In this document: in pieces, positions 44,990 to 56,200 of the stretch | Position numbering within the stretch: position 1 is the first letter of the stretch | How the letters are laid out: every line of letters begins with the position of its first letter | Assembly (NCBI GenBank): GCA_019787685.1 | Contig: JAHNUO010000008.1 | Span: 1,054,001 to 1,118,000, forward strand | Length of the DNA stretch: 64,000 nt | Source of the DNA: Chiua virens | Taxonomy: Eukaryota > Basidiomycota > Agaricomycetes > Boletales > Boletaceae | Direction of reading: 5' to 3' | Program-made: the position numbers and the translations under genes | The notes under the pieces: model-generated | The model's input: the letters and a program-made list of their open reading frames with translations, nothing else | The model's database searches: none | What the model was told of the DNA's origin: nothing

Positions 44990-47808
44990 ATGGACGTCGA
45001 TACCATCCAAACTGATCCAACCACTATCGATGATGTTGTTATGACGCCTTCTTCTTCCCGTGATCTTATCCAGGATGATGGCTCCAACGACGGTGATCAT
45101 CGTCGAATAGATGAGGAGGTGCAACAGGTTCTGGCCAAACGACGGTCTGCAGAGTGGCGAGCGAACCCATCATTCGCAGAACTGATGCTGGTGCTCAATG
45201 CCATAATCGAGAAGGACCCTCGACTGGATCGTAAGTATGCCGACTATCAGAACCAAGTAGACCTCTTGGAGAAACACCCCTGGATGGAGTCTGAGATAGA
45301 GACAGCTTGGAAAGAAAAGTCATACCGCAACATTCGCAGACTCGGTACGCATTAATCACGCCTGTATGTTATTATCTTCTAACTATCCGTAGCCATTCTT
45401 CACCCCACTACAGTACGACGTAAGTTCATGTTTCTCTGCCAGTGTGGACCTGTCCTTACGTGACATGCACAGAAAATCTTTCCCCGGAGCAACTCAGTGC
45501 ATTGAGGGGTGCCTTGAGTCGCCCTTTCCGAGGCGATGCCCTCGATGCATTTCTCAACTATCTCGAGGAAAATGACAAGGCATTCAATGAATATCCACAG
45601 AAGTATTACGCCAAGTTTTGCTCCATAGTCCAGAGCTCTGGCTGTGGAAAGACGCGTCTAATGCTTGAGGTAAATCTCATCGTCGTGCCTGATATTGGAG
45701 TTGACACGTACGCTTCCATCCAGCTCGGAGAAAAGAATGTTTTCGTACTATACATGAACATCCGATCCCCAGAAGACACCCAAGGATATCCTCCCCGGGA
45801 TGATATACCTGCAAACATTCTTACGGCACGTTACAACACTGAACAGGAGTACTCTATGCGATGTCGTGCATTTTTCGCTGCAGTCTTCAAAGTCCTTGGC
45901 AGGTTGCCGTGGACTCTCGATTGGTATCACAAGATGCGTGACATCGGAAACATCGCTCGTACCGAGTTTTTTCTAGAGTTAGAAGATGAATTTGGCAAGG
46001 TGAGCACAGCGGATTTACGAAATAAATTTCATTGTCACATCGCTACTCGAAGGTCCTAAGAGCAATGTCTTCGTCTTCGTCCTCGCCCACCGAGATCATG
46101 AAGGAGTACTACGAGAAGATGGCGGCGGGACATACGAATGCCCTGTCGGCGAGGCAGAACACACCCATGGTGATTGCCCTTGATGAGGCTCACGTATTGC
46201 ATGAACACCGGATTTCCGGTTCCGGTTCAGCTCTGGCAACGGTGTTACTCCGAGTCATCAAAGAATATTCCGAGTTGCTGCGTCCGGTCTGGGTTGTGTT
46301 CGCATCAACCACCTCAAGAGCTGCACACTATGCGACCCCTCAAACACTGTGTACGTGACACTGTTGGTTTATTGTGTTCGTCATTCAAGTGATTCCAGAT
46401 CCCTCCCAAAGGGTGGCTATAGAGGGACAACTACCTTTCCCGCCATTTACACAGCTTGGATGGGATCAGCATGCTCCATCACTCAACGATGCTCTGCAAG
46501 ACGATGTTGCAACTGGGGCACACATCATTAAATATGGTCGTCCATTGTGCGTACTCACTTCTGATCTTTGTATTTGCATCCGTTAATTATTCACAGATGG
46601 ATGTCACTGTCGGAAAACAGAAACACCTCACTCTCAGGCATCGTTAATTTAGCTGGACAGAAGCTGTGCGGAGTCGGAAGGGAGGCATTTAACCTAGGAG
46701 TCGACCAACAGGCTTTCGCCGTACTCGCTCAAAGGTTCGGTCTCGACATCACTTTTGGTCACCGTAACGCTGTTCGTTACGTCGAGGATCTGGTTGCAAG
46801 TCATCTTCGTGTATGCATCAAGACTACCGAGGATCGAATTTGGAGCTACACCACCTATCCCTCAGAGCCCATTCTATCGTGCGCTGCTGCCAACGTGTTA
46901 CACAGCGACGACAACTTGGTTTCCGCTTTAAACAGTCTGGCAAAGATGGCCGGGAATAGTGTGATTAACGTCGGGGACATTGGGGAACTAGTCAGCCGTT
47001 TTCTCTGGCTCTTGGCAAAGGATTTCTTTGTTCGCGAGCCCGAGAGGGTTGTTGTCGATAGAAGCAAGCTCCTGGACTGTCATCCGGTGCCAGTCACCGC
47101 ATTCCTAGAGTTCTTTTTAGGGCCGCGAGTCTGGAACGCCGTTCCAGGAGCGAGGAAGGAGTTTGAGAATGCGTATATCAACTTTTCCCACTGGGTTTCG
47201 ATGGATTTCGATATCACACCGAGGGGGGAGCACGAGGAGCAACTGTCGTGAGTTACATGCATAGTGTCCGATCTGAAGGCGGAGCTGATCTCACCCATAG
47301 CATTGACGATTGGACTGCGAGCCACTGGGTACGAACAGGCGCTATCCAGTGTTGTCATCAGCAACCCGCGATTGACAAAGTGATTCCCATGTACTTCAAA
47401 CCGGGTTTCAACCATCAGGGAATATCCCATATTTTCATTTCAGACAAGGCTCGAAACCGCTCTCAGCGTCCCAGTCTGGGCAAGATCAAGCGAGGCCATG
47501 AGGGTATTGCCCCTGGCTATCACGGTCTCCCCTATATCGCCGTGCTGCTCGACCTCGGTGTGACATCATCGAAATTGGAGGCCACGCTAGACCCTGGCAA
47601 GGATGGTGAAGACATGTGTTTCCGTATATATGCAGGTGGTCTTGATGAAAACACGTATCCGTTCCTTGAGGACCATGCCAATCTCAGCAAAACTCTCAAG
47701 GACCTTTATACGAGACTCTCATCTCCTCCAGGCCCGACGTATTTGGAGAAACTCGAGGACCGAGTGCAATTTGGCAGGTCTAGAGAAGCACGCTATATGA
47801 ACGGTTGA
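44990..47808 (+). CDS. P-loop NTPase of an Agaricomycete-expanded family, multi-exon
   Basis: ATG at 44990 in a good context (GCCATGG). Modelled introns: 45345-45392, 45420-45472, 45670-45723 (in frame, probable), 46000-46052, 46351-46398, 46547-46596, and one near 47249-47279; sizes 48-54 nt with consistent phases. Walker A is SSGCGKTR (about 45640), Walker B is MVIALDEAHVL (about 46170). The C-terminal part has GLPYIAVLLDLGV and CFRIYAGGLDENTYPFL; stop at 47806-47808. Near 47378 a GT..AG segment of only 39 nt, or a one-base shift, is needed to keep the frame. I recognise the type from large basidiomycete families, some resembling the NTPase part of Crinkler-like proteins, but cannot give a function. 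It is one of the few non-mobile genes here. Confidence 0.68.
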
Positions 47809-48360
47809 GATGGATTCAAGTATAGTGGTTATGTTAGTTCGAGCGATGAAAAGGTTTAAAGCAGGCAGGTTTGTAGTGTCCGAACATGTCAGTACGATCG
47901 GCTGCAAACGGTGTGCGTCGATGTGGACAGCCACTTAATAGGGTATTCTGTATTTTCAACAGAACAATGATTTGCAAGCGGCGCCTCCTTGGCAGCTCCA
48001 CCCAATTCTCGCCACTTCATGAGTCCACATGAGTTCTATGGTGCATTTACTGGCTCCGCAAAGTCAAACGACTTCAAGTGAGAGAAAGCCTAGCTTATGT
48101 ACTAGTAATCAACAGTCTTCTTAAAGTGCGCACTAGTAGTACCTATATCGCAGTGTGGGTTTGCATGTGTGACGCATCTACTTGAATTACAATCCATTCA
48201 TCCTATCCGAATCCAATATCCAGCTCAAGACTGTTGAAGTCAGCATGAGCTACAAGATATATCAACATACATCCAGTGCCAGCAACCACGCTAAATGCAG
48301 CTATCAGTTAGCAATATCATCAATGTAGGGCCATTGAGGGATAAACAAATGCAACCCTTG
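47809..48360. other. Convergent intergenic region
   Basis: Lies between the 3' ends of the NTPase gene and PEX7. No coding potential recognised; presumably the two 3' untranslated regions. Confidence 0.5.
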
Positions 48361-49621
48361 TCATGCCCGAAAGATGTTCAGTCGTCCATCCCAGCCACAG
48401 CTCGCAAGAAGACCCTCATCGTACAACGACCAACCACACCCGGCCACGAACTCGGTGTGAGGATCGTGTACATACAGCAAATTTGACCCACCCGGCACAG
48501 GATTCGTACTCCATCTGCAAAGGAAGAGAAAGAGCAACACGTCAATAGTTCCAATCGCGAATTCCAGTTCACGTGAGACGTACATTCGACACGTCATATC
48601 ATAGCTCGCCGTTGCAAGGATATCCGCTCTATGAGGGCTCCAATGAACCTTGCGAACAGCGTACTCGTGACCCGATAACTGTATTTCGCACACGCCGCCA
48701 ACGGACTGGTTTGTTGGTGGTGCCGTGCTCGCCATACGACAATCCCAGACCTTGACTACTTTGTCTACCCCTGCGCTCGCGACTACAAACGGTCGATATT
48801 TGTTCCAGTCGATGGACAGGAGCTCCGTGCCTGACGCTGGGAGGGTAAGAACGGCGGCAGAGACGGCGTTGGTGAACGTGTTGGACGTAGGACCCGACGC
48901 GTAGGCTGGGGCTCGTAGATCAAATAACTTGACAGTGCCGTCAGTAGAGCAAGTAGCAATGATGTCCGGTTGGTGGGGTGAAAACAGAGCCTGATATACG
49001 CATGACATGTGTGCTTTCAGAGTGGCTACAGAGCGCGGTCGTTCGGGCGTCCACTTGATGATCGCCATACGTGTCAGCGAGGAGAGGCGGAACCTCAGCG
49101 GCGAGTCACTTACGACTTTGACATGGCCATCCCAAGACGACGACAGGAACGAGTCCTTTTTGAGATTGCACCAGTCCACGGAAAACACTTCCTTGGCGTG
49201 TTCATACCAAACACGAATCGGAAGGTCCTACCGGTGACTTTTGTCATTCTACGATCGGCCAATATAACGCAAGACCAGGGAAAGTGAACACTCACGTTCA
49301 ACATGACGTCCCAGAGTTTGATAGAGCCGTCTCCTGAACCCACTACGATTTGATTTTCGTGAATTTCGGACCAGGCCACGTCGTACAGTGCATCCTGTGT
49401 TTCATAGCTGAATGTGTTTTCAGCGAACGGAAACCGACGAGCAGAAATGAATACTGACTATTTGTCGAGTTTGATTCGGTTTGCGCCGCCCGGTCCTGGC
49501 ACAAGTGATGCGAGGTGTAAACGGCCGTTTCCCACCAAACCGAAATTGGCCGCAGAAGCAAGGGCAATGCGTGTGTTGTGGAATGGGGACCAGGCGACGG
49601 CGTAATGGGCGAAACCCGGTG
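48361..49621 (-). CDS. PEX7: PEX7, peroxisomal PTS2 import receptor (first exon not located)
   Basis: WD40 propeller that binds PTS2 signals in the cytosol and delivers cargo to the peroxisome. Minus-strand exons: 49621-49459, 49406-49296, 49227-49114, 49053-48584, 48514-48361 (TGA); introns of 52-69 nt. About 337 residues, normal for the family. It begins PGFAHYAVAWSPFHNTR and contains IDWNKYRPFVVASAGVDK, SGHEYAVRKVHWSPHRAD and ends DPHTEFVAGCGWSLYDEG...NIFRA. All visible exons are undamaged. The second exon starts after an acceptor TTGCAG at 49627-49622, and a hAT element lies 12 bases upstream of it. The initiator exon must be beyond the hAT element (past 50930), which makes the insertion intronic; alternatively the start was lost. 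Confidence 0.88.
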
Positions 49622-49633
49622 CTGCAATGCAGC

Positions 49634-50921
49634 TAGGGTTCCGCACGGGTAACACCGCGGGTCGGAAAGTCAACACCGTACCCGTACCCGCGGACACCGC
49701 ACCCGTAGCGGGTACGGGTACACACCGACCCGTCAATATGACGGTGTCCTGCGGTGTGTTGCGGTGTGTTCCAGACACCGCGGGTATCTGCGACCAAGTA
49801 TTTCAAGAGGTACTAGCGGCTTGATTGACTTAGACATAATACCGTAGATTACAAGTATTTAAGTGTTTTCCTCATCTGAGGCACTGGCATGATCATCTCG
49901 TTTGCGCTTCCGGCTTGTGATCGCAGCAAGTAGATCCTCCATAAAAAGTAGATCACACCTTGCCCAAGCACCTAGGCAAAGGTACGCACGGATGGCAGAC
50001 GGAGACAGTCGGTTCCGTGTGAAATGAAGGAGGTGACGTCCTTGCGAGAATACTCGTTCTACAGCTGTCGAAGTTGCTGTGTCATGGTGGTTAGTTGGTG
50101 CGACTCAGAACCATCGTGGCTCCAGTATGTGACTATCAAAGAACGTCAGTGGTTGTAGCAGAACATATAAACCACTAACCTCGACAACCTCAACGATATC
50201 AAGAAGAAAAGAAAACATTTTCCCCTCGTGCTCAAGATGAACCGTCCAGGCAACAAATGCACGGTGATTAGGTGAAGTCCATGCATCTGTTGCGAAATGC
50301 AAACGGCCAGGACATTCCTAGAACATAGCACAGTGTAAGATTCCGAGTCATTGACCAAAAGAAAGATAGAAAAGTACTCGGAGAAGTGTCCCAATGCGTT
50401 GACTGGCCGTTTCAAATGCTACGTGAATTTTGCGAGTCAGTGTGTCGGATGATGGGATACTCAAATGCGGCCTGCAACAGGCACGGGAGGCTTGGGAGGG
50501 AGCAGTTTAAACTTTCGAGGAGGCATCACGATTCACGAAATCACCCAGCCCGTGCACCGCCGTGCCGTTGCTTTATACCTATTGAAGTGACATCATCCTG
50601 TCAGACCACTCCATGGAGATTAGACTGATAGGTTCCCCGATACATTGTTGTAATCAATCAAAAGTTTGTCTCTAAAGACTGCGTAGGACATCTAGTACGC
50701 TCCGTTCGAAGTCTGGGCTGCTCATCGAGTAAGATCTCCAAGTCGGATCTCGACATTCCCGACTAATCCCGCCGAGGACCAAGCCTTACCCGCAGAACAC
50801 CGTTTACCCGCGGTATACGGGTACGGTGTACACGCGGGTATGGCTCCTTGACACCGTACCCGTACCCGCAATACCCGTTGACAAATAACCGCGGTGTTAC
50901 CCGTACCCATGCAGAACCCTA
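49634..50921. mobile_element. hAT-family element, 1288 bp, non-autonomous
   Basis: Perfect 8-bp target duplicate AATGCAGC (49626-49633, 50922-50929). Inverted ends TAGGGTTCCGCACGGGTA and the complement of CCGTACCCATGCAGAACCCTA. Both subterminal regions (about 49640-49780 and 50760-50910) are packed with CGGGTA/TACCCG motifs, typical transposase-binding clusters of hAT elements. Only a transposase fragment remains inside. Confidence 0.9.
50105..50415 (-). pseudogene. hAT transposase fragment
   Basis: Minus strand encodes LHFATDAWTSPNHRAFVAWT (about 50300-50245), then HLEHEGKMFSFLLDIVEVVE, the RNase H-fold block holding the first catalytic Asp of fungal hAT transposases. A probable intron begins after it (GTTAGT, about 50180). 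The zinc finger, the rest of the catalytic core and the dimerisation domain are missing. Confidence 0.8.
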
Positions 50922-50929
50922 AATGCAGC

Positions 50930-51228
50930 AGGAGGTCCTCGCGGCACGTTCATCTCATACGTCTGAGGTCACTGTGTCTACTAGCTGTCGTGGTCGGCCC
51001 GGCTATCGGAATAACCTTTTCTTCCGAACCCCCTTTGGACGACTATTGAATGCGAGTTTCGGTCCCTACCAATGTACCATTCCACATGTCGTCTCCACCT
51101 AGCTTTCCCAGGACGTAAGCCTTATATGTTCCCACCACCAGCAATAAACATCAGCAAATTAGCAAAAGCCTTACCTAACCTTTACCAAACTTATTACACT
51201 TTTCGGAACCTAAAAAAGCAAGCCAGTA
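50930..51228. other. PEX7 upstream region and spacer
   Basis: Should contain the PEX7 promoter and its first exon. Minus-strand ATG codons occur at about 50953 and 50958, but no short exon with a matching phase was convincing. The right part is AT rich, up to the TA target of transposon X. Confidence 0.4.
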
Positions 51229-51511
51229 CAGTCGACTCCCTCCTATGGTGCCGATCACTTAGAGGCCACTAACATGGTACAGTGGCCAATTTTGTGCTGG
51301 AGCGGTGACACCTGGTTTGGATGTCAGATGTCACTTGTAGCCATTGAGGTCTGGTCTTGGTCCATGTCAGAGTCACTCATGAATATGTCAGTCAATGTAC
51401 AGCAATAAATAAACTTAATATTGACAGAGTGAGAGCAGTGAAAATTTTTGACATAGTCTAACCATCAATTTCCTTGTCTGAGTCATTTCATGGTCAAAGC
51501 ACATCAGAAAC

Positions 51512-52456
51512 TTGCTGCTGCCTGGGCATGAGCTGCAAGATGGCCCAATCGAACTCTGGAGACCCTCGATTACCCTGCTGCAGCAACACAGCAAGCCTTC
51601 GAGTCACTCTGTACCCCTGCAACTACTCCCGCGATGGACTCCGAAGGCACCAATGATGAAGACTCAGGCTTGGGGGTGTATTCTGAGTCTGATTGTGGAT
51701 ATGGGTGGTGTTAATTGCCACATCAGCCTGAGTTCAGGCTCAGAGGACTCCAAGTTGGATGCCAGTGAAAATGAGGTGCATACCAGTATGCCAGAGTCAG
51801 ATGAAAAAAGTCTTGAGGAACTCAAGGGTGAGGAAGCTGAGGCAACGGGAAAACAAGTCAGAGGTCAGCTCAAAATCAGGACACTATGAAACAATCTTGC
51901 AAGCAAAATCATCTGCTACATGGAACAGGGCAGAAAAAAATCGCAGCCTTGGTTACAATGGGCTCTTGGACTGGACTCAGCGTCGACATGAGAAGGCTGC
52001 ACGAGATCGTGCAGCAGCAAAGGAGGCATTCAAAGCTTTGTGAGTGTCAATTACATATGTGGGACAGGAAATAAATGGTGCTTACCCAACTTGGAGCAGA
52101 AAAGCTCCAGAGACTCTGATAATGTGAAGGTTCTTGATGCCGCAACTCAACTTGAAGAATAATTGCAACGCACCCTTTCAGAATCATGCTGATGCTACTG
52201 GCAACTCAGACTCAGATGGTGCAGGTAACTCAGATGATGGATGGATTGGTGGATACCTCTCCAACTTGGACCTGTCTGATGACAAGTCTGTCACTGCATC
52301 CAAGCCTGGTGATTCCGAGACAGAAGTTTCCAACTTCACAGGCTCTGAGTCAGCATCCACTGGCAGTAAGCTGCACCCATCAAACAATCCCAGTGGGCCA
52401 ATGCAAAAGCCCCGAGAGGCTGTCCCTCCACTCAAACAACAAAAGCTTGATGTCCC
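51512..52456 (+). pseudogene. Transposase of X, N-terminal part
   Basis: Acidic Ser/Glu-rich segment (about 51735-51880), a basic helical block (about 51920-52040: NRSLGYNGLLDWTQRRHEKA), then another acidic stretch (52210-52370). This arrangement matches the variable N-termini of a DDE transposase family common in Agaricomycetes. The frames change between blocks, so introns or shifts are present. A4 interrupts it at 52457. Confidence 0.6.
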
Positions 52457-53164
52457 TGTTATGATAGTTCCGGGTAGGACCTAGCATAGCCGCAAAAGCA
52501 CCAAGTACCAAGTGGCTGCGATAACTCAAACAACCACCACTTGATACGTGGTGCGCTGATGAGTTGAATGAGGGGTTTCTGGTCAGCGGGTTGCTACCAG
52601 AGAGATGAGTGAAGACTCAGGCATTGCTGAGAATTGTCCGGTTGGGAATCTATACCCGAGGGACGGTTGAGGGTCGAGGGTTGGCTCAGATGAGCCCGAG
52701 TGTTGGGTCAAGGGACGACGAGAGAAGTCCCTGGTCGAGTGGAGCAGTGATACTCAGCTAGATTGCAGAGATCAAGACTAGTGTACATGAGTATCGCTGC
52801 GGGGTATTTATACTATGAGAATTGTGCACGGACCAAGTAACTAAAAGGGGTAGGCCAGAAGAGCGGAAGAGCGAAGGGCCAAAAGGGAAGTGCACAATAT
52901 CTAAAAGGGGTGGCCAAGAAGAGCGGAACAGAGCAACAAGGCCAAAAGGAGAATCGTATGATGCGAAGGCAATGGACGATGACGAAGAAGAAATGACTAA
53001 GTGCAATGCCATTGGGTGATGACGAAAGAGAAAAGAGTAAGCATCGGGTAATGCCGATGAGGTTACGTAAGGAAGAACGCGTACGGATGAGTGTACGAAG
53101 ATACCTAGGTATCGAGTGAAGCGAGTAGTACAAGTGAAACAAAGAAAAGAAAGAGATCGTAACA
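52457..53164 (-). repeat. 3' LTR of copy A4
   Basis: 708 bp, TGTTATGATAG...CGTAACA; followed by the polypurine complement TTACCCCCAGAG at 53165. Confidence 0.93.
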
Positions 53165-53206
53165 TTACCCCCAGAGTACGATCAAAGCACCATGCGAAGA
53201 TCATCC

Positions 53207-56200
53207 CTAGAAATTGAAAGAATCCCTGACAGGACTTCCCGTGATATTGGCGTAGCCCTCATCGTCGATGGGGTCATCACAAGGGGACGCCGAGCGTCGA
53301 TCAGGTGACGCAGTGCGTCGGGGCGCAGAGCGGCGGGCTCGTTGAGGTGGGGGTACAGGGAGTACGGAGCGGTGGTTATGGCGTGAGGATGAGGACAAGT
53401 TTGTCGATGAGGATGAGGTGGAAGGAATGGTTGGGCGAGGGGAGCGTCGGCTCCAGGTGGTTCCGGCTGCGACAGGAAGAAGTCGGTCGGCCAGGGGGAT
53501 GTGAGCGCGTACCTGAGGAGGTCGTCCAGGGCACCGGGACTGGATATGACTGGGGGACCAGGTGAGGCAGATGGGACATTGATACATGCTGCATTCGATG
53601 CGGATATGTCCGAGTTTACGGCACTCAAAGCAGGCCTCATGGTATCGGGGGTGATCATCGGGGAGGAATACCTGACCGGTCCGAAAAAGATGTTCGGCCT
53701 CGGCATGGTTAGAAGCAATCATCTTGGCCTCCGTAAATGGTTCAGAGGATGCGGAGGGGGTGGAAGGCGTAGGAGTGGGGGGATGGACGCGTAAGGCGAG
53801 TTCCGCTTGATAGCAGTGGAGGTTGTCAAGGAATTCCCCCATTTGCATCTGGTGGAGGGTGTGCTCTAAGTAGGCACGGATGCGGTCGTGGATTTGACCG
53901 GTAACGGCTGAGAGGAGGCGGTTGTGGCGATCGCTTCCGAGAAGATCGCTTTGGACGAAGGTGAGGCGCTCGCACTGAAGGTACGCCAGGTAGATGGCGT
54001 TCAACGGGGAGTTCAAGTCAAGGTGGTGTTCGATGGGGAAGGCCATTGCGGGGTCTAAGATGAGTTCGCGCATGCGGCGAAAGTACTCGGGGGTAGAGGT
54101 TGATGCGCGGATAGTATGGGAATGGTAGGGAAGATCTACCGACGTGAGAGGAGGACGAACAGGGTTAGGAACAGAAGAAGGAACAGGCCATTGAGAAGGC
54201 ACTCCCCATCCTGCACTTGCAACTGCTGAAACAGCTGGAGAAGGGGGTCGGGTGGACTCTGTGAGGGAGGATTCGGAGGAGAGGGAGGACCCATTGGTGA
54301 CGGGAGTGACTGGTGGTGGAAGCGGGCAGTGCGGGATGGAAGCGGTGGGAGTGAAGACAGGGACAGAGTGGATGATGTCGTTCTCAAAGTCGGGGGTAGA
54401 GCAGGAGCTATAAGTCATTATGGCCTTGACGGAGGTGGGTGGTGGTGGTCTGAGCGGGGAGCAAGGTGGTTGTGGTGGGGGAGTTGAGGGGAAATCCTTA
54501 GGATGGGTGCGCTTATAAGCGTCGATTGTTTCCTTGGCATTGCCCAAATTGGATTCCAGTTCCCAGGAATCATCGGAGGCGGAGTACCCTTTCCATTGGA
54601 TCAGGAACTTGCGGTTCCTTGGGTTCTTGGTGTGATTCAAGATCCACTCGACTTTGTATTCTTCTTCCCTGGCGATAAGGTCAGGGGGTGGTTTCAGGAA
54701 GTTTGGTCCATAGGTTTCTGTTTCGCGATAGGGTGATAACAGGGAAGCATGGAAGACCGGGTGAACTTTCCAGGTCTTAGGGAGACAGAGGCGGTATGTA
54801 AGCGGAGAAAGGACTTCCGTGATAGTAAAGGGTCCTTCTCGGCGAGATGTGAGTTTTGGGGAGATGAGTTCCTGTTTCAAATTGCGGGCTTCCAGCCAAA
54901 CCTGATCTCCTTTTGTGAAGGGCTTGAACTTCTTGAAGGAGTGGGCTTTCATGGCCTGGCAGGTGAGTTCATGGGCGGCGAGGGCTTCGTCGCGGGCAGC
55001 AGAGAGGGTTTTGAGACGTTCCTCAACAGCGGGGAGTTTGGTTTCCGCAATGATGGTGGGCAGGGGTCGCGGTTCGTAGCCCATCATTAGGAAGAAGGGG
55101 GATTTCCCGGTGACAGAATGAGGGCGGTGATTGTGGGCAAATTCAGCCATGGGGAGTAGATCGGCCCAAGATGAGGGGTTGTTCTGGCAGTACATGCGCA
55201 GATAGGTTTTGACTTCTTGGTTGACTCGTTCTGTCTCACCGTCAGACTGGGGATGATAGGCGGTGGAGAGGGAGAGCTTGTAACCGATTAGTCGGGTGAG
55301 TTCCTTGGCGAAGGCGGAGGCAAATTGTGGACCGCGATTGGAGATGATTTTGTCATAGAGGCCGAAGCGCGTGTATACCTTGTGGAAAAAAAGACATGCG
55401 ATCCCTGCAGAGTCGGCGGTTTTCACCGTAGGGCAAAGAATTACCCCCTTCGTAAGGCTGTGGTCGACCACGACCATAAGAGAATCGTAGCCCTCCGCGG
55501 AGGTCGGGAGATCCGTGATGAGGTCCACGGACACGTTCTGGAAGGGGCGAGAACACGCAGAGGGGATCGGAGAGAGGGGCGGGGTGGTCAGGTGAGTGTT
55601 GACCTTCTGCTGCTGGCAGGAGGCGCAACTGGAGACATATGAGTGCACAAAGGAGGCAAGGCCCAGCCACCAAAATTCGGTGGTGACGAGCTGGCGAGTT
55701 TTCAGGAAACCGGGGTGTCCGGCGCAGTGGGAGTTGTGATGACGAGCGATGATTTGTTGTCGCAAGTTCAAGTCGGGGGGAACGTAAACCTGGCCCTGGT
55801 AGGTGAGGATGCCGGCGTCATATTTCCAGTCGGAGAGGCGGGCACGGAAGGACGATGGGAGGCCGCCGTCCATAGCGTTCAGGGTGTCAAGGACGAGGGG
55901 GTCATCAGCCGAGGATTTAGCGATGAGAGACTGGAGGTTGAGGGTAATCAAGTTGATGAAAACGTCGTCAGGGAGGAGGGTGACATCCTCGTTGTCAGAG
56001 TCCGGGGTGATATGATCTGGGCGGCGGGAGAGCGCATCCGGACCATCGAGGAGTTTACCGGGGACATGGGAGAATGTAAGGTCAAAGTCGGCAAGGTCGA
56101 GGAGCCAACGAGCCTGTCGGCGGTTGAGGTTCTGGGGTTGACAGAAATACGACAGGTTCTTGTGGTCAGAGAAGACCATAACGGGGTGCGCGCTGCCACG

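Noticed and set aside
49458..49778. PEX7 starting inside the hAT element
   Set aside because: The frame there has no ATG and encodes transposon-end repeats; a consensus acceptor (TTGCAG) directly before the conserved PGFAHYAV block is a better exon start.
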